Assembly: GCF_000226115.1 (NCBI RefSeq)
Contig: NC_016457.1
Coordinates: forward strand, 9,052,001 to 9,116,000
Direction of reading: 5' to 3'
Length of the DNA stretch: 64,000 nt
Source of the DNA: Thermothielavioides terrestris NRRL 8126
Taxonomy: Eukaryota; Ascomycota; Sordariomycetes; Sordariales; Chaetomiaceae
The first letter of the stretch is position 1; every line of letters begins with the position of its first letter. Both the position numbers and the translations under genes were made by a program. Shown piece by piece: positions 46,373 through 55,789 of the stretch. The notes under the pieces were generated by a model. It had not been told where the DNA came from and ran no database searches. It was given only the letters and a program-made list of their open reading frames with translations.

Positions 46373-48377
46373 GGCGAACAGAAGAGTTGCAATTCGTTGG
46401 GTTGGAAGAAGGCTTGAAGAATTGACATGGAATGAGGCTGCAGGTACGACAGCTTTGGGACCTTCGAACCGCCAGGGTCTGCGGGCTCTGGGACAAGGCC
46501 GCTTATCGATAAGCACAGTTCCGGCCAGCGTGTGACGGCGACAGTCGAAATTCAGGTATGCAGAGTTGTGTCTTGCCACTTATCGTAAGAAGCCTTTCAG
46601 TTCCACAAGTTTCCGAGTATTGCGAGATAAGATTTCTTTGGGTTTTGAAAGGAGACTACGCCGCTCAGATTCTCAAATGTCCCTCCTGTGCACAAGCGTG
46701 AGTAGCGAGCTGACTGCTGAGGTAGGACATCGCGTTGGGCTGTTAACGTTAGTGATCTAGGTGAAGTTTGCATTGGACGGGTGCAGATATACTACCGACG
46801 ACGCATTTAGAGTGTAATGTTTGTCTCGGGGTCGGGCATGCCGTTTTCTGATTCCTCCGCCTGCCCCACCTGGTAATATACCTTAGTTACAATACAGGAC
46901 ATTGGAACGTCCTGTCCTAGTAATTTACAGATAATACCAGATGCTCTGAATACCGATACCGATTTCCTGCCACAGGATCGGTGGGACATAACATTAAGAG
47001 CATCTGGTATTGTCTGTAAATTACCAGGACAGGAGCTTCCAATGTCTTGTATTGTAACTAAGGTATATTACCAGGTGGGGCTGGCGGAGGAATCAGAAAA
47101 CGGCATGCCCGACCCCGAGACAAACATTACAGAGTGGTGTGCGTGCCACATACTGCCAGTTGGGCAGGTAACTTTTAGTGGAGCGTATGAAGTGTAACCC
47201 GTTCCTTCCCGTCAGCACCTCCTGTTCTTGGCGTGACATGGGGAACTCTGCTTCCAAACATGGGCGGCAGCGCCCCAGAGGCGCATCAAATCAGTCACTA
47301 ACAGGACTGCGATGAGCACAGCCCGCCGCACAGTGCGCATCTTGGCCGATGAGGTTGCTGAGCGCCAGTTTGAGGAGTTTGGTTTGAAAGGGCCTGCCAA
47401 AGCGGCAGTCACTGCACCGTCATTGCAGAGTAGCTGTGCATGTGCACACGCAGTTACTGTCGTGGTTATCCGGATACCTTGGCTCTGCGGACCTGGATGA
47501 AAACTCGCAGCCCTTTGTTGTCGCGGTTTAGCGTGTCTGAGCCGGTTTTGTTGCATCTTTTGTTAGAAGTTGCGTGTTGCCCTCTGCCGGCTGCCCAAAC
47601 GGCCGCTCACTCAGTGAGAGCCCCGCCCAGATCCATGCTCGTTCTCCTTGAGCCAATCAGCGGACTGAGCGCCCCTTCCCGCCTTGGCTGGAGCCTGGGC
47701 GGCGATGTTGCCTCCCAGCTCGCATCCCAATCTCCCTCCTTCAGCGCAGCCCGTCGTTCTCCCCCTTCCAACCCGCGTGACGGCGCCCGTCACCACCCAG
47801 CTCTCAATCAACCAACTTCCGCATTCCAGCGACACTTCCCAACACCTCACGATAGCGCTGCACAACTGACCGCTTTTTGCATTTTCCCGTTTGCGCGCTC
47901 CTTTGATTCCTCCGTTTTTCACGCGCTCCTTATCCAGCTCGTTGTGCCGTTGCCGAGGCTTTCGCTAGCTCTCGCGCGGTTGCTGCTTTCATTCTCTGCC
48001 CGTCAAGTGCAGTCGCGCACGGTTGCGCAGCACCCGCCTGGGACGAGGGTGGCGCCAGCTGCTGTTCGCCTCTGCTCTCGCTGGTCTGGGGACGGGCCAC
48101 ATTTGCCAGCCCCGGCTCCACTCCTTTCTCTTCTGACTCAGCCGAGTTCTCCGAGGCCGACCCACCCACGGACCACCTGCAAGCGGCCTGGACAGTTACG
48201 TCAGCCCTGGCTTGGCCGGACCAGGGCAGTTTCCGACCCCCTTTTCCGGAGCCGCGCCGCGGCTGCCTCGCGACGCCACCACCTTTCCTCAGAACAAACA
48301 ACGCGCATTCACCCGTTTCCCGACCTTCTCGCTCTCTGGCGCTCACGGGGCGTCGCTGTCCAGCACCGGCCCTGGCG
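46373..48377. other. Divergent intergenic region, 2.0 kb
   Basis: Contains the foldback element at 46814-47130. From ~47560 to 48377 the strand leading into the AHC1-like gene is pyrimidine-rich with many CTTCC/CCTTC words, typical of a long fungal promoter plus 5' leader. No gene was recognised. Confidence 0.55.
46814..47130. mobile_element. Foldback element: 134-bp inverted arms, 49-nt centre, 5-bp target duplication
   Basis: The arms (46814-46947 and 46997-47130) are inverted copies with about six mismatches by eye and no gaps. The ends read GTAATGTTTGTCTCGGGGTC and its complement. AGAGT occurs directly outside both ends (46809-46813, 47131-47135), as expected for a target-site duplication. 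There is no coding capacity. The arms could fold into one long hairpin, so a small-RNA source is conceivable. Confidence 0.9.
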
Positions 48378-50294
48378 ATGCCGATGTTCCGCTTCTGGGC
48401 GTCCGACTCGAAGGGAGGGGTTAAGGTGGCAGATGCGAGTCGTCAGCTCTCGCCGGACTGCGCCGACTCGATCGCGCGCACCCCGCGAGAGCTCCCGACG
48501 CCCGTTTCTCCCAAGAAACGGCGCCCGAGCTTTCTCGACACCGGTGCCTGCCAGGCCGCCTTGTCACCGGCAAAGCGCGCCAAAGACGAGCACGCCGGCG
48601 ATTTGCCTTCTCCGGTCTCCGCGTCGGCGGACAACGAACGGGTGGGCACGCCGCGCGAGCGAACCATGGCTCTGGACGCCGAAGTTGCCGCGGAAGTAAT
48701 CGAGTTCCATTTTGGTCTCGAGATACTCATGAAACATGACGAACTGCGGCTCATCAACCAGGAGCTGGCCAAGTGCCAGATCGCGCTGGAACAACTGAGG
48801 CGGTGCCATCTCATTCCTTATCCTGTCCAGTGCCCAACGCCTAGCCAGATGCTGGACATCAGCAGCGGCAAGGGCCCTGCGCTGGGATTGAGTTCCGGCG
48901 GTCCGGTGCCAAAATGGGCCCCACCCTTCGGCGTGGTTGAGGGCCCGTACGCGCGCCATTACGCTAAGTGGCTGATACCTGATCCCATGTTTGATGGCAT
49001 CGAACCTGCAGCCCCGGTCTTGACGGGTACGGGCCGAGTGAAGGGTGCCCCAGAAGCGAGGACGACGAGAAGTAGCATCTTGGATGCGGCTGGCTCAGGT
49101 AAACAACGCCCGATCCGTGGCATTGCTGGCCAGAGGTTACAGGCGCTATCCAGTGGATATCCGCTACCGAAGGACAAGCAATCAGGCTGTATTCTCAGGC
49201 GATCCGATGGCGTCACAGTCAAGCTTGTTTGCATCGACTGCCACAGATGGGATTTTTCGAGCACGCAAGGCTTCATCAACCACTGCCGAATTGCGCACAA
49301 GAGAGACTTCAAAAGCCACGAAGAGGCCGCCGTTCGGTGTGGACATCCTGTTGAGGCTGGCGAGAGCCGCGCCGCCGTCGGTGATGACAGCAAAGTCTCC
49401 GCTGGCGCCGCGCCTGGCTTGGTGCATCCCCTTGCGCGCGCCGACGCTATGTCGGAGCAGCAGGCCTGCATGGCGCTACTTTCCCGCATCCGCGCGTCGC
49501 TTGATCTTTACAAGGCCGGAAAGCTGCCATCTGTGAGCAGCATTCCGGGTGTATCGACTTCGGCGCGGTCTCCAGCTGGTGAATCCCCGCCCAATTTTGT
49601 AGGCTCCGCGGACACTCCGTTCCTGTCTCGGTTGATGCAGAGGAAGAAGGTGAGCGGGAACCTTCAGGAGCAAGTGGCCGACGCAAAGACCAAGGTGGAT
49701 TGGGACCTGTTGTCCCTGAGCGGCGACTCGGACGCAGAGGAAACGGAGCCCGGCACGGTGGACGGCTCCGCCACTCCGGTTCAATCTTCGGCTGCGGCCG
49801 CGGCCCGCACACCAGCTGCGATGAGGATGCCTTCTAGAGCCGCCGTGTCGCCTTCTCAACCACCAGCTGCTCACCGAGCCGCCAGCAAGAAGGGCCACCA
49901 CGCAACATCCCAGAAGTCGCTCGAATCACAGTCGAGTGAGCTGCCTGAGACACCCATGTACGAGGAGGATATGGATGTGGATCTGAGCCCCAACACCATG
50001 GCTAGCAACAATGCGCCATCCCTTGTTAGCGACGATGGGGAGTATGACGATTCCGATGATGCGGCTTCATCGGAAGACAGCGACTCCGTGGACACCGAGT
50101 CGGTTTCGGACGTTGCTGAGATCAATATCGACGATGACAGCGACGCCGGACAAGACACGCCGCGGCCGGTTCGTCGGCGCCGCGGGTCCAACAGCAAGGC
50201 CGTTAGATTGAAGAAAGATGAAAGCAGGCATGTCACATTTGTGACCCCAACGCCCGTACCTACCAACGCCAAGGGGAGGCGGAAGAAGAGTTGA
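48378..50294 (+). CDS. AHC1-like C2H2 zinc-finger chromatin protein
   Basis: Single exon, 638 residues. The N-terminus is disordered with a basic patch (SPKKRRPSF). A helical block (EVIEFHFGLEILMKHDELRL, INQELAKCQIALEQL) precedes a conserved segment VEGPYARHYAKWLIPDPMFD. A Cys/His module follows: VCIDCHRWDFSSTQGFINHC, then RIAHKRDFKSHEEAAVRCG. The tail alternates acidic (YDDSDDAASSEDSDSVDTE) and basic (RPVRRRRGSNSKAVRLKKDE) stretches. The module and layout match what I recall of fungal proteins related to Ahc1, a subunit of the ADA histone acetyltransferase complex in yeast. Nuclear chromatin association is likely; complex membership is inference. Confidence 0.65.
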   Translation: MPMFRFWASDSKGGVKVADASRQLSPDCADSIARTPRELPTPVSPKKRRPSFLDTGACQAALSPAKRAKDEHAGDLPSPVSASADNERVGTPRERTMALDAEVAAEVIEFHFGLEILMKHDELRLINQELAKCQIALEQLRRCHLIPYPVQCPTPSQMLDISSGKGPALGLSSGGPVPKWAPPFGVVEGPYARHYAKWLIPDPMFDGIEPAAPVLTGTGRVKGAPEARTTRSSILDAAGSGKQRPIRGIAGQRLQALSSGYPLPKDKQSGCILRRSDGVTVKLVCIDCHRWDFSSTQGFINHCRIAHKRDFKSHEEAAVRCGHPVEAGESRAAVGDDSKVSAGAAPGLVHPLARADAMSEQQACMALLSRIRASLDLYKAGKLPSVSSIPGVSTSARSPAGESPPNFVGSADTPFLSRLMQRKKVSGNLQEQVADAKTKVDWDLLSLSGDSDAEETEPGTVDGSATPVQSSAAAAARTPAAMRMPSRAAVSPSQPPAAHRAASKKGHHATSQKSLESQSSELPETPMYEEDMDVDLSPNTMASNNAPSLVSDDGEYDDSDDAASSEDSDSVDTESVSDVAEINIDDDSDAGQDTPRPVRRRRGSNSKAVRLKKDESRHVTFVTPTPVPTNAKGRRKKS

Positions 50295-51508
50295 TCACTG
50301 GGTCCATCGCGCCTGATGCCGCATCCCGATCCGACTACAGCCTTCTTATGAACGATGCGTTTACACAACATACAACCTTTTAATACAATTTGACCTTCGA
50401 GAGCGTCGACGCCCTTTTCCTCCCTTGGATTCACATTCGTCGGCTACTCTTGTCGAAGCAGAGATCGGCCGGCTCGTTACCACCCGTTTTGTAGCATACA
50501 AACCTTAGCTGCCTCCCTCACTCGGGGGCATGTCCGCGAGCTCAACAAGGAGGCAAAAGGACTACCAATTTTGGGATCTATGCGGAAGAGAGAACAATGG
50601 GAAGCGTTAAGATACCTGTACCTCAATGTGTTAGCGACTGGGGTTTTTGTCGAGAACGAAAGATTATGAACCTTGGCTTCGGTTGGGGGACGCGGCAACG
50701 CAAAGGCATCAATCAATCATCGAGGGCGCGTGGAACAGATCTGGTGGCTGTGAACTCGCTTTGGATTTGCTTCATCCCTGTCCCGCCTCTGTCGGTTTAA
50801 GCGCAACTGTTGTACCATCCCACTTTTAGCGAGAGGATTCATGAATAGAATGACGCGGCATTTTTTTTCGTTTACTTCTCATGAGATGCTACACACGGGA
50901 TTTCGCCCTGCCGTGTGTGTGTGTGACGCAGCTTGGGTGCAGGGACTCAGTCCGTCCCCCTCTAAGCCGCTGAGCAGTCGAGTAGAGAAACATGACCAAC
51001 TAGTAAACCGCAGGGCGGGGGAATAGGGCAGTAAGACACAGCACAACTCGTCTGGGGAGCACATAGGTCAAGGAATACGCATTAGTGAATATACCTGCTG
51101 TTGATGGCTCTATCAGCTAGATTGCGGAGATGAGGAATCTAATGAGCTCCTCCAGCCCGGGAGGAAAAAGGCCCAACCTGCGCAGGACAGGGACAGGAGT
51201 CAAGCTGTGCTGCTGCTTGTTTCCGAGCAGCGAGCCACCAAGCACACATCCCTCCGGGGACTAGCACTCTAAGCGGCCTCTTCGGCTGAGACTAGACCCA
51301 TCCTTGCACCGTAAAAAGAAAGAGGATCTGATAGATTGCCAGAAGGGGCGGCATGGCGAAAGGCAAGTTGCGCACACCCCGTGCTGGTCAGGGGTAGCAG
51401 CAACGCCTCCCAGGAGTCGTCCCTCTAGGGCTCACCTCCCCCCGTCTCCCGCCCCCCTTCCCACCCCCGTGTCAAAGCAAAGACCCTTCACCCCCCTTGC
51501 GCCCGTCA
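50295..51508. other. Convergent intergenic, 1.2 kb
   Basis: 3' regions of the AHC1-like gene and RTF1. Short GT repeats lie at ~50913-50922. No gene was recognised. Confidence 0.5.
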
Positions 51509-53886
51509 TCAAATCTCGACGTCGATATCCAGATCGAGCGCCCCGATGATGTCGTCATCCGTAAGCGGCTTATGGATGACGGGCACGCCCGGCTTGGCTT
51601 GTCTGCGCTGCTGCTCCTGCAGCTTGGCGATGTGCGGCAGCACGGGCTTCTGGCTCGGCGTGCCGTTCCCGCTCGGGGTGGGGGTGGTGGTGGTGGCGGG
51701 CGTGCTCGCGCCGCTGCCGTTCGCGCTCGCGCTCGCGGTCGCGGCCCCGTTCCCGGCTGTGGGCTCCCTGCTCGCGTTGCCGTCGTGCACGAGCTTCACG
51801 CCGGTGCGCACGCGGCGCGAGTGGTCGTCCTCGACCTGCTCGCCGCGGTTCAGGCGCATCTCGATCTCGCGGGTGCGCGCGCGCTCCATCAGCTGGGCCT
51901 TGCGCACCGCCTCGGCGTTGCGCCGCCGGTTTTCGGCGTTGAGCATGGCCAGCTTCTCCTGCTGCGTGGGGCCGCGGCTCTCGAGCTTCTTCTTTTCTGG
52001 GTGGAGCGATGTGCGGAAGGCTAGCCGCGGGGTCTCTAGGTTGTCGAGTCTCTCTTGAAGACGTTTAGCGGCTTCCTGATCGCCCCGCGCGAGGGCCATC
52101 TCGAGTTGCCTGGTGAGGTGGTCGCGGTCGGCGCCGCTGAACTTTGCGAGAAGGGCGTTCTGGCGCCTGAGCTTCTCGGTAACCTCCTGTTCCGTCCAGG
52201 TGCGCTGAAGGAGGCCGTTGATATCATCGATCTTGTCGACTAACTCGGGTTTGCTAGGTACTGGCACGCCCTCGGACAGGCACACTTGCTTGTAGCGGTT
52301 CCACTCCGCCTGCAGAGGGGTCAGTTATGATGGAGCAGGCTTGCGGCGCCAGGGCATGCTTGCTTACCTCGGTGAATCTGTGGTCAGAACAGCTGATGAA
52401 GGGCCACTCCCGCTGAGCCTTGCCGTGGGCGGCCTTGACGTAGAGATCTACAACCATGTGGTGTCCCGAGTGATCAGGAATGGCATACGGCCGGCCCTGG
52501 GTAAAACCTGGGATGTTGTCAGCTGCCCGTTGCGTTTTCCGCCCAGTGTAGAAATAGATTGCCGAGACGCACCTTTAATGATAGCCATGCGATAGACCTC
52601 TTGCCGTGTTGTCGGGTCGGGGCCGATGTTGATGCGCACGAAGCAACCCGTGATGGCCTTCTCGAAACCGGGGTAGAAGCAGACCTCAGCAAAGCGACTT
52701 CGACCGAGGCGGACGCGCTCGACATCCCGTAGCTCCGCGGGCGGCGCTTCCCTGGGCTCGGGCGTTCTAGATTTCTGCCTCGACTCCCTGCGCCATTCTG
52801 CGTCGCTGTCGTGTTCGTCGACGCTGCGACTCCGCCGATAGGACGGAGATCTCTGCTTGCGGCGGTCGTTTTCGCGTTCCCTCTGTTCCTTGCGGCTGGT
52901 GCGCTCTTCGCGGGCGCGGCGCAGAGTGTCCATCTTCTCGCTGCTTTCGCCGGCCTTGGTCCGGGTGCGGGACGACTTGCGCTGGGCATCTTCGAGGCCG
53001 GCGCCGCTAGCCTTGCGCTTCTTGTTCTCCTTCTCTTGGTTGACCTTGAGCTGGCGGAGCATTCGATTTTGGCGGATACGCTCGTTCTCTTCTCTTCGCT
53101 CGGCGAGAATCTGCTCGCGTTCAATCTCGCGCATGCTCATAATGCGGGCCTTTTCCTCATGGCTCTTGAAGAGACCCTCGACGGGGTACTGGTTCAGCAT
53201 ATCGTCGGCACCTTGCGCCCGGTTCTGAGGGGCGTCCGAGTCGGAATCTGACTCTTCCATAGGAGCGGACATCTGCGAGCTCGGCGACGCCGGAGGCGAG
53301 GATCTGGGGGCGGCCGACATTGTCAGCGGAGAGCTCGAGTGAACCATTGCTAAGGTTGCGCGTAGGATGCAGGGCGACTGCAAAAGCAAGGAAGATGAAG
53401 TCGATGGTGGGCGCGCGGTGCAGTAGTACCGAGAGGAAAGATGGGCGCGGCTGGTGAAGGTGGGAATGGGCGCGGGAAGGAAACAGAGGTCGAGCGATGA
53501 GGAAGCTGCGAAAGCACATGGGCGACTGCGGCATTCAAACCGCTGCCATTTCCGCCGACTCTGGCAAAGCCACTTCACAATGCAGTGCCCCTCCACAATA
53601 GGACGCAATTCGCAACTACACAATAGCAAGGGAGCAAGCGGGGAACAACTCACGCCTCTCCTTCCTCGTCGGACTCGCCATCACTCCTGCCCCCCCGCCT
53701 CCTCGCTTTCTTCGCAGTTGTCTTCTTCGCAGCCACGCCCCGCGCCGGTGTGTCCTTATCTCTGGACGAAGCGCGAGCCGGTGAAGGGGAGCGCGACTCA
53801 TCGCGGCTCATATCCATGGGCTCCTCTTCGTCGGAGGACACATCGCCACCGGCGAGCGCAAGCAGTTCATCGTCGATGTCGGACAT
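51509..53886 (-). CDS. RTF1: RNA polymerase-associated factor RTF1 (Paf1 complex)
   Basis: Complement of exons 53654-53886, 52573-53303, 52368-52507 and 51509-52309; 634 residues. It starts MSDIDDELLALAGGDVSSDE, acidic as in other Rtf1 proteins. A conserved helix follows (NQYPVEGLFKSHEEKARIMS), corresponding to the region that stimulates H2B ubiquitylation. The Plus3 domain (~residues 265-380) runs LRDVERVRLGRSRFAEVCFY, GCFVRINIGPDPTTRQEVYR, MAIIKG + FTQGRPY, then FISCSDHRFTEAEW. A coiled, charged C-terminal half ends DDDIIGALDLDIDVEI. The protein links Paf1C to Spt5 and elongating RNA polymerase II. The first intron is long (350 nt), with branch CTGAC and acceptor CCCAG at 53304; phases agree at all joins. 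Confidence 0.93.
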
Positions 53887-54568
53887 GTTGAGACACGGAC
53901 ACGAGGAATTGGCTCAAACACAGTTGTCGGCTAGCAATAGCACAGGACAGCGCGGCAATGGTTCGACGGCGGAGAGCTAAGGTAGCCGAGATGGACGACG
54001 GCGATGGCAACGTAACCGGGGATCGGGGCAGGCTACGGGGGGAGGGGAGGCGGCTTGTGGCGTCGCTCGAGAGCGATACGAGTACGCAGTCGGAGGCGTA
54101 GGGCTTGCGGGATCCACGGCGTCGGTACAGCGAGGGATACGATCCGCAGCAACGGAGCGTAGGCTGCGCGTTGCGGTTGGGCGGGTACGGTGAAGGAGGC
54201 TGAAGGATAACTAGGAGTTGGGAGCCGACGGTGCACGGATTGCCCGTACACTGTTCCGTACACATGCGTTCCGCACAAACGGTAAGTTAGAGGTCTTGGC
54301 AGATGCAGCGTGGGCCAGGTGGGCTCGCCTGCCATTGAGCAGCTGATGACGGCTCAATACGGTAACGTTAACTATTCTGGACGCTGCAAACACGTTGACA
54401 GCCCCACCCTCCCAGCGTGCGTGGTGGGGCATCTGATAGTGAATCGGCCCACGTCTGTCTTGCAAGCTATCGGCTCACTCGGTCGTCGAGGTTCCCGAAC
54501 CATCAACAAAAGACTCAGGTATCTTTTGCCAACGCCATCACACGCCCGCTTCCGATCTACAACTCGTC
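53887..54568. promoter_or_regulatory. Divergent promoter region between RTF1 and COQ7
   Basis: 682 bp separate the two start codons, so both promoters are expected here. No specific element was assigned. Confidence 0.5.
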
Positions 54569-55345
54569 ATGGCCCACCAACGCCTGGCATTGCAGCCACT
54601 GCGGCACTGCCAGCGCAGTCTCGTCGCACACACACACCCGCGCCTTCTCTCAACGACCGCACCGCGCTCATCGTCATCATCTTCTTCTTCCTCCTCCTCC
54701 TCCTCCCCAAACCAACCACCCGAATCGCAAACCGCCTCCTCGCAACCACCACCGACGCCGAAGAAGAAAAAGCCGCTCACCCCCGCCCAGCGATCCTTCC
54801 TCTCCTCCGCGCTGCGCGTCAACCAGGCAGGCGAGCTAGCCGCGACGCTGATCTACACGGCGCAGACGCCGCCGGTGGTGGCGCGCGAGCCGCACCTGCG
54901 GCCGCTGATGCGGCACATGTACGAGCAGGAGGCGGGCCACCTGCGGACGTTCGAGGCGCTGGTGGCGCGGCACCGGGTGCGGCCGACGGCGCTGTACCCG
55001 CTGTGGTCGGCGCTGGCGGCGGGGCTGGGGTGGACGACGGGCGTGATGAGCCGCGAGGCGGCCATGGCGTGCACCGAGGCGGTCGAGACCGAGATCGGCG
55101 GGCACTACAACGGGCAGATCCGCACGCTGCTGGAGATGGTGGCCGGCTGGGAGGCCGAGGGCTACGACGTCGGCGACGAGTTCCGCGACCTCATCGCCAC
55201 GCTGCGGCGGATCCGCGACGAGGAGCTGGAGCACCTGGACCATGCCATCGAGCACGACGCCAAGAAGGCCCAGCCGCATTGGTTGTTGACGGGCATCATC
55301 CGGGCGGGCTGTAGGGGCGCGATTTGGGTGAGTGAGCGGGTGTAG
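54569..55345 (+). CDS. COQ7: 5-demethoxyubiquinone hydroxylase COQ7 (CAT5), mitochondrial
   Basis: Single exon, 258 residues. The first ~35 residues (MAHQRLALQPLRHCQRSLVA, then HPRLLSTTAPR) are basic and without acids, as in a mitochondrial presequence. They are followed by a run of 13 serines encoded by TCN codons. The di-iron carboxylate ligands are present: E89 (NQAGELAATLIY), E121 and H124 (EQEAGH), E173 (VETEIGGHYN), E219 and H222 (EELEHLDHA). It hydroxylates demethoxyubiquinone late in ubiquinone synthesis at the inner membrane. The core is of normal length for the family; only the serine/proline linker (residues ~34-66) is expanded. Confidence 0.95.
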   Translation: MAHQRLALQPLRHCQRSLVAHTHPRLLSTTAPRSSSSSSSSSSSSSPNQPPESQTASSQPPPTPKKKKPLTPAQRSFLSSALRVNQAGELAATLIYTAQTPPVVAREPHLRPLMRHMYEQEAGHLRTFEALVARHRVRPTALYPLWSALAAGLGWTTGVMSREAAMACTEAVETEIGGHYNGQIRTLLEMVAGWEAEGYDVGDEFRDLIATLRRIRDEELEHLDHAIEHDAKKAQPHWLLTGIIRAGCRGAIWVSERV

Positions 55346-55789
55346 AGCGCGGCACGGGATGTATATACCGACCGCTGTATTATTATAGACTTGTATAAGA
55401 CTACAATGTGTATATTTGTGCCACTGAGATGAAGAGAAAGGGAAGCGGAGAAAAGGAGATGAGCGATAAGGGAAGTTAGGAGCTTGTTCAACGACATGCT
55501 GGCCATGCTTGCGAGCTTGATGTCAAAGAGAAGAAAAGGAAGGGGCAAAACGAGGGCCTCGGAAACAATGCGCCGGATATGCTGCATCAAGTCGGACATC
55601 CCAAAACCACAGTACCACAACGCCAGTGCATGGGCTCCATAACCCGGAGCATCTCTCCCCAAGTTTGATAGGTAGTTTTGTGTGTGCTTGGCCTCAGTTA
55701 CTGCATCAGGGTTAGCAACCTGAGGTCCAGGGTCCCGATTCGGACCAAGAGGAAGACAGAGGGGAACAACGATGGGGGAGAACAACTTA
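55346..55789. other. Convergent intergenic, 0.44 kb
   Basis: 3' regions of COQ7 and phospholipase D. It may include a last tiny exon of the phospholipase gene (acceptor candidate near 55703). No other feature. Confidence 0.45.

Noticed and set aside
47440..48699. Plus-strand 419-codon frame upstream of the AHC1-like gene
   Set aside because: Composition reflects the pyrimidine-rich leader; it overlaps the true gene in another frame and has no domain.
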